A stretch of DNA of 64,000 bases, taken from assembly GCA_015059305.1 (NCBI GenBank), contig SVAQ01000002.1:124001-188000 (forward strand). The letters are read 5' to 3'. The position numbers and the translations under genes are program-made. The stretch is from Bacillota bacterium. GTDB lineage: Bacteria > Bacillota_I > Bacilli_A > RF39 > UBA660. A model generated the notes under the pieces. The model did no database searches, was not told the origin of the DNA, and saw nothing but the letters and a program-made list of their open reading frames with translations. Shown here one piece after another: positions 29,510 through 39,126 of this stretch; the first letter of the stretch is position 1; each line of letters opens with the position of its first letter.

Positions 29510-31412
29510 CAATATTTGCCCTCCAAGCATTTTCTTCAATAAACTTCTTTCTTGGTGTTACTGATTCACCCATTAAGTTCATAAAGGTTTTTGCTACTTC
29601 CGCAGCATCTTCCATTGTAATACGCTTTAAAGTTCTTGATTCTGGATTCATAACTGTTTCAGCAAGTTCATCAGCATCCATTTCACCAAGACCTTTCATA
29701 CGACCTAACTCAAAAGATTTCTTTGTCTGCGCTCTAAATACTTCTAAAGCAGCATCATCTTTAATATATTGAATTTTAGTTCCCATTGTTGCTTTATATA
29801 ATGGAGGAACTGCCGCATAAATATATCCTTTTTCTAGTAATTCTGGACAGAATTTCCAGATGAAAGTTAAGAATAAGATTCTAATATGGCTACCATCGAC
29901 ATCCGCATCGGCTGTAATAATAATTTTACCATATCTTAATTTATCTTCATTAACAATAATTTTATTATCTTTTACTTCTAATCCAAAAGCATCAATCATC
30001 GCATTAATTTCTTGATTCTGCATCGCTTTATGAAGATCTGCTTTAAGAACATTTAAAATCTTACCTCTTACTGGAAGAATTGCCTGGGTTCCTCGATCTC
30101 TTGCATCTTTTGCTGTACCACTTGCGGACTTACCTTCTACAATAAATACTTCACATTCTTTACGATTCTTTGAGTTCGCATCAGATAATGTACCAGGTAA
30201 TACTGCTCTCTTTGCCTTATCTTGCTTACGAACAGTTTCCTTTGCCTTTTTTGCCTTTTCACGAGCTGCGCGCGCAAGCATAGCCTTATCAATGATAGCC
30301 TTAATGTCTTTTGGATTATTATTAAACCAAACTTTTAATTCCTTAGATACTAATCTCTGAACCGCAGTTCTTGCTTCACTTGAACTTAAAACTTCTTTTG
30401 TTTGTCCGGAGAATACTGGATCTGGCATAATGAAAGATAAAATTAAAGTTAAACCTTCTTTTAATTCTTCGCCAGTAATATTTGTATCTTTTTCTTTTAA
30501 AAGTTTATTATCTCTTGCATATTCATTTACTGCTTGAGTTAAGGCTGTTCTAAAACCAGTTAAGTGTGTTCCGCCAGTATTTGGAATTGAGTTAGTAAAT
30601 AATTTATATGTATCAGTATATAAACTATTATACTGCATCGCAATTTTAACACCAATCTTATCTTCAATGGATTCAGTATAAAAAATTCCTGTAATAGTTT
30701 CTCTTTCTTTACATAAATTATTCATATAATCTTTAATACCATTTTGAGATAAGATTATTTCTTCTCCTTTATCTTTGTAAGATAAGTGGAATGTTAAACC
30801 TGGGGATAAATATGCCAGTTCTTGAATTTGCTTTTTTAATATGTTATAATCTAAAGTAATTCCTTCTTTAAAGATTTTTGCGTCAGGTTTAAATGTTATT
30901 GTTGTACCTGTATTACCATTACCAAACGGATCTGGCTTTTTATCAAAAGATACTCTAATACCTTCTTCAAAATACATAGTTGCGCAAACATCTTCTCTTT
31001 TGGAAGAAACAATAAAAAATTCTGAAAGAGCATTTGTTGCTTTGGCCCCAACACCATTCATACCACCAGACGTATTATATCCAGTTTTACCAGAACTATC
31101 GAACTTCGCACCAGTATGTAATTTTGTAAAAATATTTTCCAATGTTTCAGTTCCATCTTCTGCTGGACCAAAAGGAACTCCTCGACCATTATCAGAAATC
31201 TTAATTACATCATCTTTTGATACTTCAATATAACATTCAGTACAATGACCATTAAGATATTCATCAATCGCATTAGAAATAATTTCTAATGTAATATGTT
31301 TCACGCCCTCTGGACCGGTGCTACCAATATACATTCCCGGACGAAGTCTAATGGCTTCTATCCCTTCAAGGGTTCTTATATCTTTTACACCATAATCAAC
31401 TGTATTAGACAT
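29502..31412 (-). CDS. gyrB: DNA gyrase subunit B
   Basis: The product has 636 aa. The ATPase is a GHKL fold (EIISNAIDEYLNG, ISDNGRGVP, GGMNGVGAKATNAL), followed by transducer and TOPRIM domains (EGKSASGTAKDARDRGTQAI and DADVDGSHIRILFLTF). It heads the gyrB-DUF5662-rnhA-zinc-gyrA operon behind the promoter at 31451-31479. No TAG codons. Confidence 0.92.
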   Translation of the reverse strand: MSNTVDYGVKDIRTLEGIEAIRLRPGMYIGSTGPEGVKHITLEIISNAIDEYLNGHCTECYIEVSKDDVIKISDNGRGVPFGPAEDGTETLENIFTKLHTGAKFDSSGKTGYNTSGGMNGVGAKATNALSEFFIVSSKREDVCATMYFEEGIRVSFDKKPDPFGNGNTGTTITFKPDAKIFKEGITLDYNILKKQIQELAYLSPGLTFHLSYKDKGEEIILSQNGIKDYMNNLCKERETITGIFYTESIEDKIGVKIAMQYNSLYTDTYKLFTNSIPNTGGTHLTGFRTALTQAVNEYARDNKLLKEKDTNITGEELKEGLTLILSFIMPDPVFSGQTKEVLSSSEARTAVQRLVSKELKVWFNNNPKDIKAIIDKAMLARAAREKAKKAKETVRKQDKAKRAVLPGTLSDANSKNRKECEVFIVEGKSASGTAKDARDRGTQAILPVRGKILNVLKADLHKAMQNQEINAMIDAFGLEVKDNKIIVNEDKLRYGKIIITADADVDGSHIRILFLTFIWKFCPELLEKGYIYAAVPPLYKATMGTKIQYIKDDAALEVFRAQTKKSFELGRMKGLGEMDADELAETVMNPESRTLKRITMEDAAEVAKTFMNLMGESVTPRKKFIEENAWRANIDV

Positions 31413-31450
31413 TGAAACCTCCTTTTTATCATTCTTTTTATTCTATAATA

Positions 31451-31479
31451 ATTATAACATATTTTTTTAAAAAAGGCAA
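31451..31479 (-). promoter_or_regulatory. Sigma-A promoter for the gyrase operon
   Basis: TTGCCT (31474-31479), 17 bp, TATAAT (31451-31456). The -35 is in the T-run of the holin terminator. Confidence 0.78.
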
Positions 31480-31485
31480 AAAAAA

Positions 31486-31508
31486 AGAGTAAGGACTAGC
31501 CTTACTCT
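31486..31508 (-). terminator. Intrinsic terminator after the lysis genes
   Basis: A 9-bp stem (AGAGTAAGG / CCTTACTCT) followed by nine T. The stem includes the holin stop codon. Confidence 0.85.
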
Positions 31509-31804
31509 AAATCTTCTTCCAAATTTTCAGCAAATTTAGAAAGTAATACTTTTTTTAATTCATCAAAAGGAAGAAGAACAATAAGAGTTCCTGTTCCTAT
31601 AATAAATCTAAATTGTTTTAAAGATTCTTGAATCCAAATTGCGGTATCAATATGATCTGTTGTATATGCTAAAAAACCAGTCCAAGCAATTAAAATTGTA
31701 CTAGCAATTAAACAATACATAAATGAAAATTTTCTTACAGGCCACTGCTTCCAAGAACTATTTTTTAAAAGCTATAATTTAGGATGCTTTTTTTTATTTT
31801 TCAT
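31502..31804 (-). CDS. Holin-like membrane protein (TAG at codon 11)
   Basis: The 100-aa protein has a charged N-terminus (MKNKKKHPKL), then TAG as Gln at codon 11 (31772-31774). Two membrane helices follow (about residues 28-47 and 66-85) and an acidic tail (ENLEEDLE). It starts inside the endolysin gene end (11-bp overlap). Position and topology fit a class II holin that releases the endolysin. Standard calling would start at a later ATG and lose the charged N-terminus. Confidence 0.7.
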
Positions 31805-32534
31805 ATTTTTTCGCCTTTGTTATAGTATTAGTTCCAGCGATACCATCGTCCGCAATTCCAACAGTTCTTTGGAACTCTTTTGTAGCTTTCATAGACATTG
31901 TGCCGAAAATACCATCAACAGTAAGTCCCGCGTCAAGTGCCCAGTTAAGGAATTTCTACCATCTTTTAATATTAGTTTTAGTTCCTTTTTCAACACTTAC
32001 TAATGCAGTAGGAAATTCACCAGTATATTTTGTTTTCTTTTTTGCTGTAGTTTTAGATTTTTTATATGGAAGTCTTATGTAGCAAAGAACAAATTTTTTA
32101 TCTCTTATTCTCTATTGAACGCAATCTCCATTACCATTAGAGACAGAAGAAGTATTTCCTTCATATGTAGTAATAGTTCCATTTTTATTATCTTTTACAC
32201 AGAAACCTACATGGTCTCTTTCAGGAATACCATTTCCGCATTTCCAGTCAAAGATTACTAAATCTCCTGGTTCTGGAGAATATTTTACATAACCTTTTTT
32301 CTTTGCCCATTCATGAATGGTAGGAACATATGCGAAATTAGAACATCCGGCAAGAAGTTCTTTATCCCCACATAATTTTTCAATTACATATTTAACAAAA
32401 ATCCCGCACCAAGCAGCTTTGGTTTCATTCCCATAATACCATCTGCTATACTTATTAGGCTTTCCATATTTCTTTTCTCTAATTTCACCTTTTGCTGCGG
32501 CAAGGACTTGCTTAGCTGTAGTTTTAGATGCCAA
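31794..32534 (-). CDS. Endolysin: CHAP amidase/peptidase with peptidoglycan-binding domain (two TAG codons)
   Basis: The 246-aa protein has an N-terminal CHAP domain: catalytic Cys in KAAWCGIFV and His in RDHVGFCV. A lysine-rich linker leads to a C-terminal PG_binding_1 domain (NIKRWQKFLNWALDAG, VDGIFGTMSMKATKEFQ). TAG codons at 32112-32114 and 31956-31958 encode Gln; the second is the conserved Q of the WQ pair in the wall-binding repeat. Without read-through only the catalytic domain is made. I chose TTG at 32532-32534 behind AAAGGGG; an upstream TTG is possible. Confidence 0.82.
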
Positions 32535-32565
32535 AATATTCAACCCCTTTCTTTTCAATAAAAAA

Positions 32566-32588
32566 GGAGCAGTTTTTATAACTGCTCC
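32566..32588 (-). terminator. Intrinsic terminator after PIN-PhoH
   Basis: A 9-bp stem (GGAGCAGTT / AACTGCTCC) followed by TTTTTTA on the minus strand, overlapping the PhoH stop codon. Confidence 0.8.
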
Positions 32589-33835
32589 GCAATTTGTGCT
32601 ATTTTTGAACGATGTATAATTTGAAGTTCAACTTCTCCATACACATCTTGTCCTCTAAATACTTTTGAAACTCTACGCATACCATTATTGCGACCCGCAA
32701 AACTCATATCATCTACCTAAGTTTTACAATCACCATCAATGATACAAACACTATCTTCTCCGATTCTCTGTAATGTTAATTTCATTAATGAAATATCCAT
32801 ATTTTGCGCTTCTGAGATATAAATACCTGCATTCATTCCAGAAGTATCATAGCCTCTAATATCAGATAAAGGTAATAAAACTAATTTTCCGGTTTCAATT
32901 AAATCTTCAACCGCATATCTGTCTCCTAACTTACTAATTAGTAGATTACCAATTTGTGAATCCAGAAGCTTTTCATTTCTAGTTCCTGGATAATACCCCA
33001 GCTTAGCAGAATTTTTGGTAGCTACGGTATTACAAAAAACAATAATCTTATCAATTTTACCTTTTTCTAATAAATGCATTAAATAACCAAGAGAAAGGAA
33101 TGTTTTACCTGTGCCCGCAGGCCCCTTTACCATGGTTATTTGATTATTACATAAACTATCTGCCAAAATGACTTGATAAATATCATGTTTATATGGTTTG
33201 ACTTCACCAAACCATTCAGATTTAAATGAATGATATATTACACTACGATGTGTTTCACCATCCCAGCAGACAGTATCTACATGCTATTTCTATTGATTAT
33301 AAATAAATAAATACTAATTTATATGCAAATTAAAAATATTCTAGTTTATATTCTAATAAAACTAGGCCATTTCTTCATTAGATAAATATACTTCCTTGAA
33401 GCCAGTATATCCATCATCAATATTTTCTTCTATACTACCAACAGAATCTTCACCAAAAAATAAATTAGCAATATGTTTTAATAATAAATCATTGGTTATA
33501 AATACTGTTTCATCTGGATGGCAAGTATTATCATAATCAATTGCGCTAGCAAGGATTCTCATATCATTTGAGATGCTAAAACCCTTTTCCTCAATAGGCT
33601 TCAACATTGGTTCTTTAAAGATCCAAATTTCATACTTGTCAGGATTTTCATCAAGAACGCGCAATAAATGTCTAGCACGCATCTTAGTATCTTCATCCTT
33701 AGAGCCAGAGGTTTTAATGTTTTCTAACTCTTCTAAGCTTATTGAAGAAATAACTATGGTATCTTGTTCATCTTTAAATAAAGCATCTGCCTTGATTAAT
33801 AGACTGCAAGTATCATAAAATTTGTATATCTTCAT
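32576..33835 (-). CDS. phoH: PIN-PhoH fusion ATPase/RNase (seven TAG codons)
   Basis: The 419-aa protein is a PIN nuclease domain (YDTCSLLIKADALF, MRILASAIDYD) joined to a PhoH ATPase (KGPAGTGKTFLSLGYLM, IYISEAQNMDI, CIIDGDCKTQVDD). This matches the YlaK/PhoH2 layout, linked to RNA unwinding and cleavage. Seven in-frame TAGs occur: one ends the PIN part (33362-33364), five lie in the linker and one is at 32717-32719. The last encodes the Q of the conserved GDxxQ motif. Standard calling gives two unrelated-looking genes. Confidence 0.88.
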
Positions 33836-33887
33836 TCTGTATCTTCCCTCTTTGCTAATAGTTTTGGAATATATTTGTATATTCCTT

Positions 33888-33917
33888 AATTTTATTAAAA
33901 ATGTTTTTAATAAAATT
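33888..33917 (-). terminator. Perfect inverted repeat, probable terminator
   Basis: A 14-bp perfect AT-rich stem (AATTTTATTAAAAA and its complement) with a 2-nt TG loop, overlapping the stop of 33916-34368. A second small hairpin (GGAATATA / TATATTCC) follows at 33866-33885. Confidence 0.55.
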
Positions 33918-34368
33918 AAATATTATTGCCCTCAGCTGCAAGTTCTCTACCCTTGCGAGTAATCTGATAAAAATGTTCTTTTGCATCAATATAAGCTTTT
34001 AAATCAGATTTTCTTTCTCTAATAATACTTTTTACAAGAGCAATATCTTCTTCTTTTTGTCTAATTTGTCTATATAACATAATAGTCTCATATCCTTTAG
34101 GACTAAACTTCTTACTATGTTTAATAGAAAAATAAAGCTGATTTAAAGCGTCAAGACCTGGTTTTAATTCATCTCTAATATATGAGCGAAGAGCTTCAAT
34201 TTCCGCACGTCTGAGCGCAATTTCGCAACCAACTTTATCTGTCATCATATCTCTGTCTTTTGGATGACAAGCAGCAACACCTACATGATTTCTTCCCTTT
34301 GCGTCTTCAATTACGCAAGTAGCAATACCTGCTTGTTCATTCCAAATAAATTCAGGCTCTCTCTTCAT
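33916..34368 (-). CDS. Hypothetical phage protein with helical C-terminus
   Basis: The product has 150 aa. It starts MKREPEFIWNEQAGIATCVI with AKGRNHVGVAACHPKDRDM, a small beta domain, then a long helical region (residues 60-145). The start is chosen by the AAGGAGT site. It seems to be a widespread but uncharacterised Firmicutes phage family. It heads the PIN-PhoH, endolysin, holin transcript behind the promoter at 34391-34419. Confidence 0.6.
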   Translation of the reverse strand: MKREPEFIWNEQAGIATCVIEDAKGRNHVGVAACHPKDRDMMTDKVGCEIALRRAEIEALRSYIRDELKPGLDALNQLYFSIKHSKKFSPKGYETIMLYRQIRQKEEDIALVKSIIRERKSDLKAYIDAKEHFYQITRKGRELAAEGNNI

Positions 34369-34390
34369 TGGAAACTCCTTTTTTATTTTT

Positions 34391-34419
34391 ATTATATCAT
34401 AAAAAATATATAAAAACAA
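34391..34419 (-). promoter_or_regulatory. Sigma-A-like promoter
   Basis: TTGTTT (34414-34419), 17 bp, TATAAT (34391-34396). Confidence 0.72.
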
Positions 34420-34496
34420 ATATGGAGGTTTTTATGGAAAAAATTTGCTATGCGATTTTTGGTCCAAACTTCGACCGTTCAGGGAAACAAAAAATT

Positions 34497-34518
34497 GGGA
34501 CTAACAAAAGTTAGTCCC
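34497..34518 (-). terminator. Intrinsic terminator after the beta-helix protein
   Basis: A 9-bp stem (GGGACTAAC / GTTAGTCCC) followed by an AATTTTTTG tract on the minus strand. Confidence 0.8.
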
Positions 34519-34529
34519 GAAAAATAAAA

Positions 34530-35540
34530 TTAAGCCATGTAAACTTCATCAGCCGCAGGAGCAAATACTCCGCCATTAATAAATCCAGTTTTATTTTCAC
34601 TATAAACAGAAACAGTACCATTATTAATAGTGTTAAATACTCCTCCATTTACAACCATATTAACAATTGTATGGTCAGTGTTTTGAGGATTGCTTTGATA
34701 TAAAGCACTATAACCTCTAATAAAACCTTTATTTACAACTACATTAATAGGATGATTTGTAGTATGTTGTGCAACAGCAATTCCGCAACCATCAGAAGTA
34801 GTACCGCTACCATTAGGAGTGGAAGAAGAAGGAACACCAATACCTACAATTTCTCCACCATTTACTTCTAAATCACCAGAACGCATTTCAATTCCAGTAG
34901 AACCAATGATTTTTCCGCCATTGATAATAACTTCACTATTTTCTTGCGGATTAAAGATTGCAGTACCAGTTTCTTCAAAAGTACCTAATTTACCACCATT
35001 AATAGTAATACTAGTATTTCCTCTACCAGGATTACCATTTCCGCAAATAGCATAATATTGACCTTTTAAGCAACCATCTTCTACTACTAATTTAGCTACT
35101 TGACTATCATTAGTATCACCTTTTTGAGTCATAGTAACTGCGCCATAGCATTTAGGAGCATGAATATGACCAATACCTTTAATAGTTAATTCTCCACCAT
35201 GAGCAACATTAAGTGCGCCACTAGCTAATTCAAAATCAGCAATAATATTATGACCATTAAGATTTAATACTACAACTTTTGCGCAATGTACTTGTTCAGT
35301 AATAACTATATCTTCTAATAATTTAACTTCTCCACCTAATTCAAAAGCTTCTGCTAAAGTAGCAACGCCATTACCTTCTACTTCAATTGGAGATTTATCT
35401 AAATTAATAGCTACTAAACTACCATCATCAGCAATACCAATTACTTTTCCAGCATTTACAGCCTATTCTAATTCATATAAATTATAGTCTTTAATTGGGA
35501 AAATTTCATTTCCAATTTCAGCATTATATAATTTAACCAT
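34530..35540 (-). CDS. Beta-helix virion-type protein (one TAG)
   Basis: The 336-aa protein begins MVKLYNAEIGNEIFPIKDYN. From about residue 110 it has repeated short strands of the type VINGGKI, LEVNGGEIVG and VVNGGVFNTI, which suggest a right-handed parallel beta-helix as in tail spikes and surface-exposed phage proteins. TAG at 35463-35465 (codon 26) is read as Gln in YELEQAVNAGKV. It sits with another virion-like gene behind it. Confidence 0.65.
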
Positions 35541-35551
35541 TTTTATCCTCC

Positions 35552-36052
35552 TTATTTAAGAACTAAAGTTCCTGTTTCTTTTCTAACTTCAGCAACTTCT
35601 TCATCGAAAATTACTGTGCCTGTTTCACTACTAATAACTGCTGCTTCTTCTGGAATAACCATAGAACCAGACTCTTTATTAACTACAACTTCTTCTTTTT
35701 CAAGTTCAGCTATTTGATCTTCTAACTCTTGCACTTTTTGAGTTAATTCCTAATTAATTGTAGTTAATTCAGAAACTTGTTGTGTGAGACTTTCTACAGT
35801 CTTTTCAAGTTCTTTTATTTTATTTTCGAGTGCGGTTGTATCTCCACCGCCACCAGAGGAAGATCCTCCACCTTGCTATTTCCATTCATGTTTACTATTT
35901 AATATATATAAATCGCCGGAATCAATTACAAGTGCGGAACTACCTGGGGTGTCATCTAATGGAAGTAAATCTACATCTGCATTAGTATCACAAATATATT
36001 CTTTTACTCCATAAGCGGTATGTCCGCTATTAGAATAAATAAAAGGACCCAT
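35552..36052 (-). CDS. Tail-like coiled-coil protein (two TAG codons)
   Basis: The 166-aa product has an N-terminal beta domain (MGPFIYSNSGHTAYGVKEYI), a Gly/Ser linker, a heptad coiled coil (about 70-120) and a C-terminal strand repeat (SGSMVIPEEAAV, TGTVIFDEEVAEV, TGTLVLK). TAG at 35876-35878 (EWKQQGGG) and 35750-35752 (TINQELTQ) is read as Gln. The layout suggests a trimeric tail or capsid fibre. GGAGG precedes the start. Confidence 0.6.
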
Positions 36053-36097
36053 AATATTCCTCCTTTAAAAATTTTTTTATTTCCATAAAAATACGAA

Positions 36098-36125
36098 AAA
36101 ACCGAGATAATAATATCTCGGTTTT
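36098..36125 (-). terminator. Intrinsic terminator after the flotillin gene
   Basis: A 12-bp stem (AAAACCGAGATA / TATCTCGGTTTT) with a short loop. Confidence 0.78.
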
Positions 36126-36141
36126 GTCCAAAAGGATTTAA

Positions 36142-37533
36142 TTATCTATTGCGTTCCATTGCTTTATTAATAATATCAATTACATTGATACCATTAGCAG
36201 CGAGACCTTCCATTACCTGATTAGTAATCTTCATTACATCGCCAACAACTTTACCTCCATTACCTTCACCATAGAGGTTCATAGTATCTACATTGGCAAG
36301 TGGAGCAGCAGCTGCGGCAGTCATTTCTGGTAATGTCTGAAGAATCATATCTACTACAGATGCTTCACCCATTAACTTCTGAGCTTCTGCCTTCTTTTCA
36401 ATAGCTTCTGCTTCCGCACGACCTTTGGCCGCAATACCTTCTGCTTCAGCCATTGCCGCATATTTAGCTGCATCAGCCTGAGCCTTCATAGCTTCTGCTT
36501 CCTGTTCCTTTTCATAGCGTTCAGCTTCTGCTTTCTTCTGACGAGTAATTAATTCTGCTTCTGCTTTCTTTTCAGCGGCATACTTTTCAGCATCTGCCTG
36601 CTTACGAACCAGAGCATCCAGTTCTCTTTCTTTTAATTCAATCTGCTGTCTCTTTAATTCAGTTTCTCTTTCAGCCTTAGCAATGTTAGCATTTGCTGCC
36701 GCAACTTCCATTACTTTACGCTGATTTTCTGCTTCGATACCAGCTGCTGCATCTGCCTGAGCCTGTTCAGTATCAGAAATCTTCTGAAGCTGAGCTTTCT
36801 TAATAGCCAGGTCATTATTTCTTACAGCAATTTCTTCGGCTGCCTTAACCTTAGCATCATTTGCCTGCTTAGCATTTTCTGCTTCTGCGATAGCAACTTC
36901 TCTCTGTGCATTAGACTTAGCAATCATAGCTGCCTTTCTAATCTGTTCTACATTGTCAATACCTAAGTTAGTAATCACATCATTGTCATCGACGAAGTTC
37001 TGAACATTGAAAGAAACTAATTCAAGACCAAATCTCTGTAAGTCTGGAACAGCATTTTCCTGAACCTGTTCGCTAAATTTCTTTCTATCGCTAACCATTT
37101 CAGTAAGCTTCATAGAACCTGCGATTTCACGGATATTACCTTCCAGTAAATCATTTACCTTACGCGCAATTTCTTCACGTGGCACATTCAAGAAGTTCTG
37201 AGCTGCAATCTTCATCAGCGCTGGATCCTGGCTTACTCTTACAGATACAGTAGAGTCAATTCTAACATTGATATATTCTGCTGTTGGAACAGAAGAACCA
37301 GTCTTTACATCAATCTGAATTGCGCCAAGAGCTAACTTATCAAGTCTTTCAAAGAATGGAATCTTAATGCCAGCCTTACCAACGAGGATTCGTTGATTTT
37401 TTCTTACTCCGGAAATAATGTAGGCAACATCAGGCGGTGCCTTTACATAACCAAAGACTACTACAAGAGCTACGAGGACGATAACTGCTAATACCGGAAC
37501 GCCGGCCGCAAGAATACCAATAATTTTTTCCAT
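36142..37533 (-). CDS. Flotillin/SPFH-domain membrane protein
   Basis: The product has 463 aa. An N-terminal membrane helix (about residues 3-28) is followed by an SPFH domain (YIISGVRKNQRILVGKAGI, AAQNFLNVPREEIARKV). A very long Ala/Glu/Lys coiled coil (about 215-390) and a flotillin-type C-terminus follow. Flotillins scaffold membrane microdomains. The base composition is less AT-biased than that of its neighbours (many GCA/GCT/CTG codons), which suggests capture from a bacterial host. No TAG codons. Its role in a phage is unclear; membrane remodelling or superinfection control are guesses. Confidence 0.85.
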   Translation of the reverse strand: MEKIIGILAAGVPVLAVIVLVALVVVFGYVKAPPDVAYIISGVRKNQRILVGKAGIKIPFFERLDKLALGAIQIDVKTGSSVPTAEYINVRIDSTVSVRVSQDPALMKIAAQNFLNVPREEIARKVNDLLEGNIREIAGSMKLTEMVSDRKKFSEQVQENAVPDLQRFGLELVSFNVQNFVDDNDVITNLGIDNVEQIRKAAMIAKSNAQREVAIAEAENAKQANDAKVKAAEEIAVRNNDLAIKKAQLQKISDTEQAQADAAAGIEAENQRKVMEVAAANANIAKAERETELKRQQIELKERELDALVRKQADAEKYAAEKKAEAELITRQKKAEAERYEKEQEAEAMKAQADAAKYAAMAEAEGIAAKGRAEAEAIEKKAEAQKLMGEASVVDMILQTLPEMTAAAAAPLANVDTMNLYGEGNGGKVVGDVMKITNQVMEGLAANGINVIDIINKAMERNR

Positions 37534-37560
37534 TAAAAAACTCCTTTTATATATTAAATT

Positions 37561-38214
37561 TTAATTAAAAACTCCACAATGTTCTTTATCAAAAAAGAAC
37601 TAACAATTATCTTCTTCTGGACAACCTCCACATTCATACTTTGCTTTATATGCTTTATTTTGTTCATTCATATTTTCTGGCCAACATTCTTTCCAAATTT
37701 GATGAATTGAAATTGGGGTTAAATCATTTGTATCCATACCTACATGATAAGTTCCATCTACATAACCCTTTGGCGCATTAGAGTGAATATGTCCATAAAG
37801 CATAACTACTTCACTATTATCTTTTGTAACTAATTTAATAAATTCTGGATTAGTCATAGGGAAATGACACATTACAAAAAATCTGCCTTTATATTCAAGG
37901 TAAGCAATATCTTTTACTTCAATTCCAAGAGAACGATAAAGACGTAATCTGTTCTCTGTATCGTGGTTACCGCGAACGAGAACAATAGTGCCATTTAGTC
38001 TTTCAATAATTAAGGGAATATCATCTAGCTTTCCCATACATAAATCCCCTAAAACATATACTGTGTCTTCTGGACTAACTACACTATTCCAATTTTCAAT
38101 AATTTTTTCATTCATTTCTGCGGGACTAGCAAACATGCCGCGTGTTTCAGACTCATATTTAATAATATTAACATGGTTGAAATGACAGTCACTAGTAAGG
38201 AAAATTTTCCCCAT
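37561..38214 (-). CDS. Calcineurin-like metallophosphoesterase (one TAG near the end)
   Basis: The 217-aa protein carries the motifs SDCHFNH, VLGDLCMG, VRGNHDTEN and YGHIHSN, the complete metal-site set of the calcineurin-like superfamily. TAG at 37600-37602 is read as Gln, which adds a 15-residue C-terminus (QFFFDKEHCGVFN) with a cysteine. The natural stop is TAA at 37561. It is grouped with a polynucleotide kinase and a second phosphatase, so an RNA-end healing role is possible. Confidence 0.8.
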
Positions 38215-38226
38215 TAGTATCACTCC

Positions 38227-38469
38227 TTAAATATATTTTGTAGCATTATATTCTAAATCATTTAAATCGCATTTTAAATGATATTGTTCTTCATGCAAAG
38301 CTTTCTTTTTTATTTCAAGTTCATGAATTTTTTCTTTTAATTTTTTAATTTTTTGTTTAGTTTCACAATTACATTCTTTATAGGAAGTATTATTAGGAGA
38401 AGAAAAACCAAGATCAAAATTAAAATCTAACTCTAATTCTTTTCCGCAATATTTGCAATATTTAGGCAT
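38227..38469 (-). CDS. Zinc-ribbon coiled-coil small protein
   Basis: The product has 80 aa. It starts with CKYCGKELEL and CNCETKQK (four cysteines), followed by a helical coil (KLKEKIHELEIKKKALHEEQ). No family recognised. It lies between the kinase and the phosphoesterase with minimal spacing. Confidence 0.55.
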   Translation of the reverse strand: MPKYCKYCGKELELDFNFDLGFSSPNNTSYKECNCETKQKIKKLKEKIHELEIKKKALHEEQYHLKCDLNDLEYNATKYI

Positions 38470-38932
38470 AAATTACATATACCTCCTTATATTTATATTT
38501 CTGGTCTCCTCGCGGATTTGTCATAGATTTATGCATGCGCGTCAGAGCGCTTTCTGGCACTACTTCACGTCCGGTCCGCAGAGCATTGCGTCGCAAACAT
38601 TCTTCAAGAGGAATATTAAAAACTAAAGCATATAAATCTACATTTTCAAGATTTAATCTATCAAGAACTTTATTTCTTGATCTTTCATTGAGATTAGTAG
38701 CATCTACATAAGTGCGCTGTCCCGCATCAATAGACTTTTGAATTTCTTCAATAAATTTATCAAATACTTCATTTTCTCGACTAAAATATTCTTCGTCTTC
38801 TTTTACTAAAGAAAATCTAATTACATCTCGAGAAATATGATTTCCTTCTAAATTAAATTCTTTAGCATTTTTAATCCAAGTAGTTTTACCACTTCCAGGC
38901 GCGCCAACCATCATAATTAAACTTGTTGCCAT
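38462..38932 (-). CDS. Polynucleotide kinase-like P-loop protein
   Basis: The 156-aa protein is a P-loop kinase of the T4 Pnk/AAA_33 group: VGAPGSGKTTWI, ISRDVIRF, TYVDATNLNERSR (lid) and the arginine-rich LRRNALRTGREV. It likely phosphorylates 5'-OH ends of RNA or DNA. The start is the ATG that overlaps the upstream stop. No phosphatase domain is fused; two separate phosphoesterase genes flank it. Confidence 0.82.
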   Translation of the reverse strand: MATSLIMMVGAPGSGKTTWIKNAKEFNLEGNHISRDVIRFSLVKEDEEYFSRENEVFDKFIEEIQKSIDAGQRTYVDATNLNERSRNKVLDRLNLENVDLYALVFNIPLEECLRRNALRTGREVVPESALTRMHKSMTNPRGDQKYKYKEVYVIYA

Positions 38933-39126
38933 TATATCACCCATCCCGTTCCGCATTTTGGACAAAACCAAACATCATATTTTTGACTCGCAAAATTATC
39001 TCTTGCTAGATATGGATTCGAACAATACCCGCATGGATGAATTCTCACAATTCTCAATGCTTTCTTCGACTTCGGCAATGAATTCACCATTTTTAAATTT
39101 TTCCAAAAATTCTTCTTTTTCATCAT
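38932..39126 (-). CDS. Small zinc-ribbon protein (start uncertain)
   Basis: The C-terminal 40 residues carry CGYCSNPYL and WFCPKCGTGW, a convincing zinc ribbon. The upstream half overlaps the neighbouring gene in another frame and is probably not translated. A TTG or GTG start near 39040-39050 is likely. It is coupled to the kinase by TAATG. Confidence 0.5.
   Translation of the reverse strand: MMKKKNFWKNLKMVNSLPKSKKALRIVRIHPCGYCSNPYLARDNFASQKYDVWFCPKCGTGWVI

Noticed and set aside
31502..31804. A second in-frame TAG in the holin near 31758
   Set aside because: The cta string there is out of frame (the frame reads AAT AGT), so only codon 11 is TAG.
34530..35540. Beta-helix protein as an active pectate lyase or depolymerase
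   Set aside because: Strand repeats are visible but no catalytic motif can be recognised, so only a structural call is supported.
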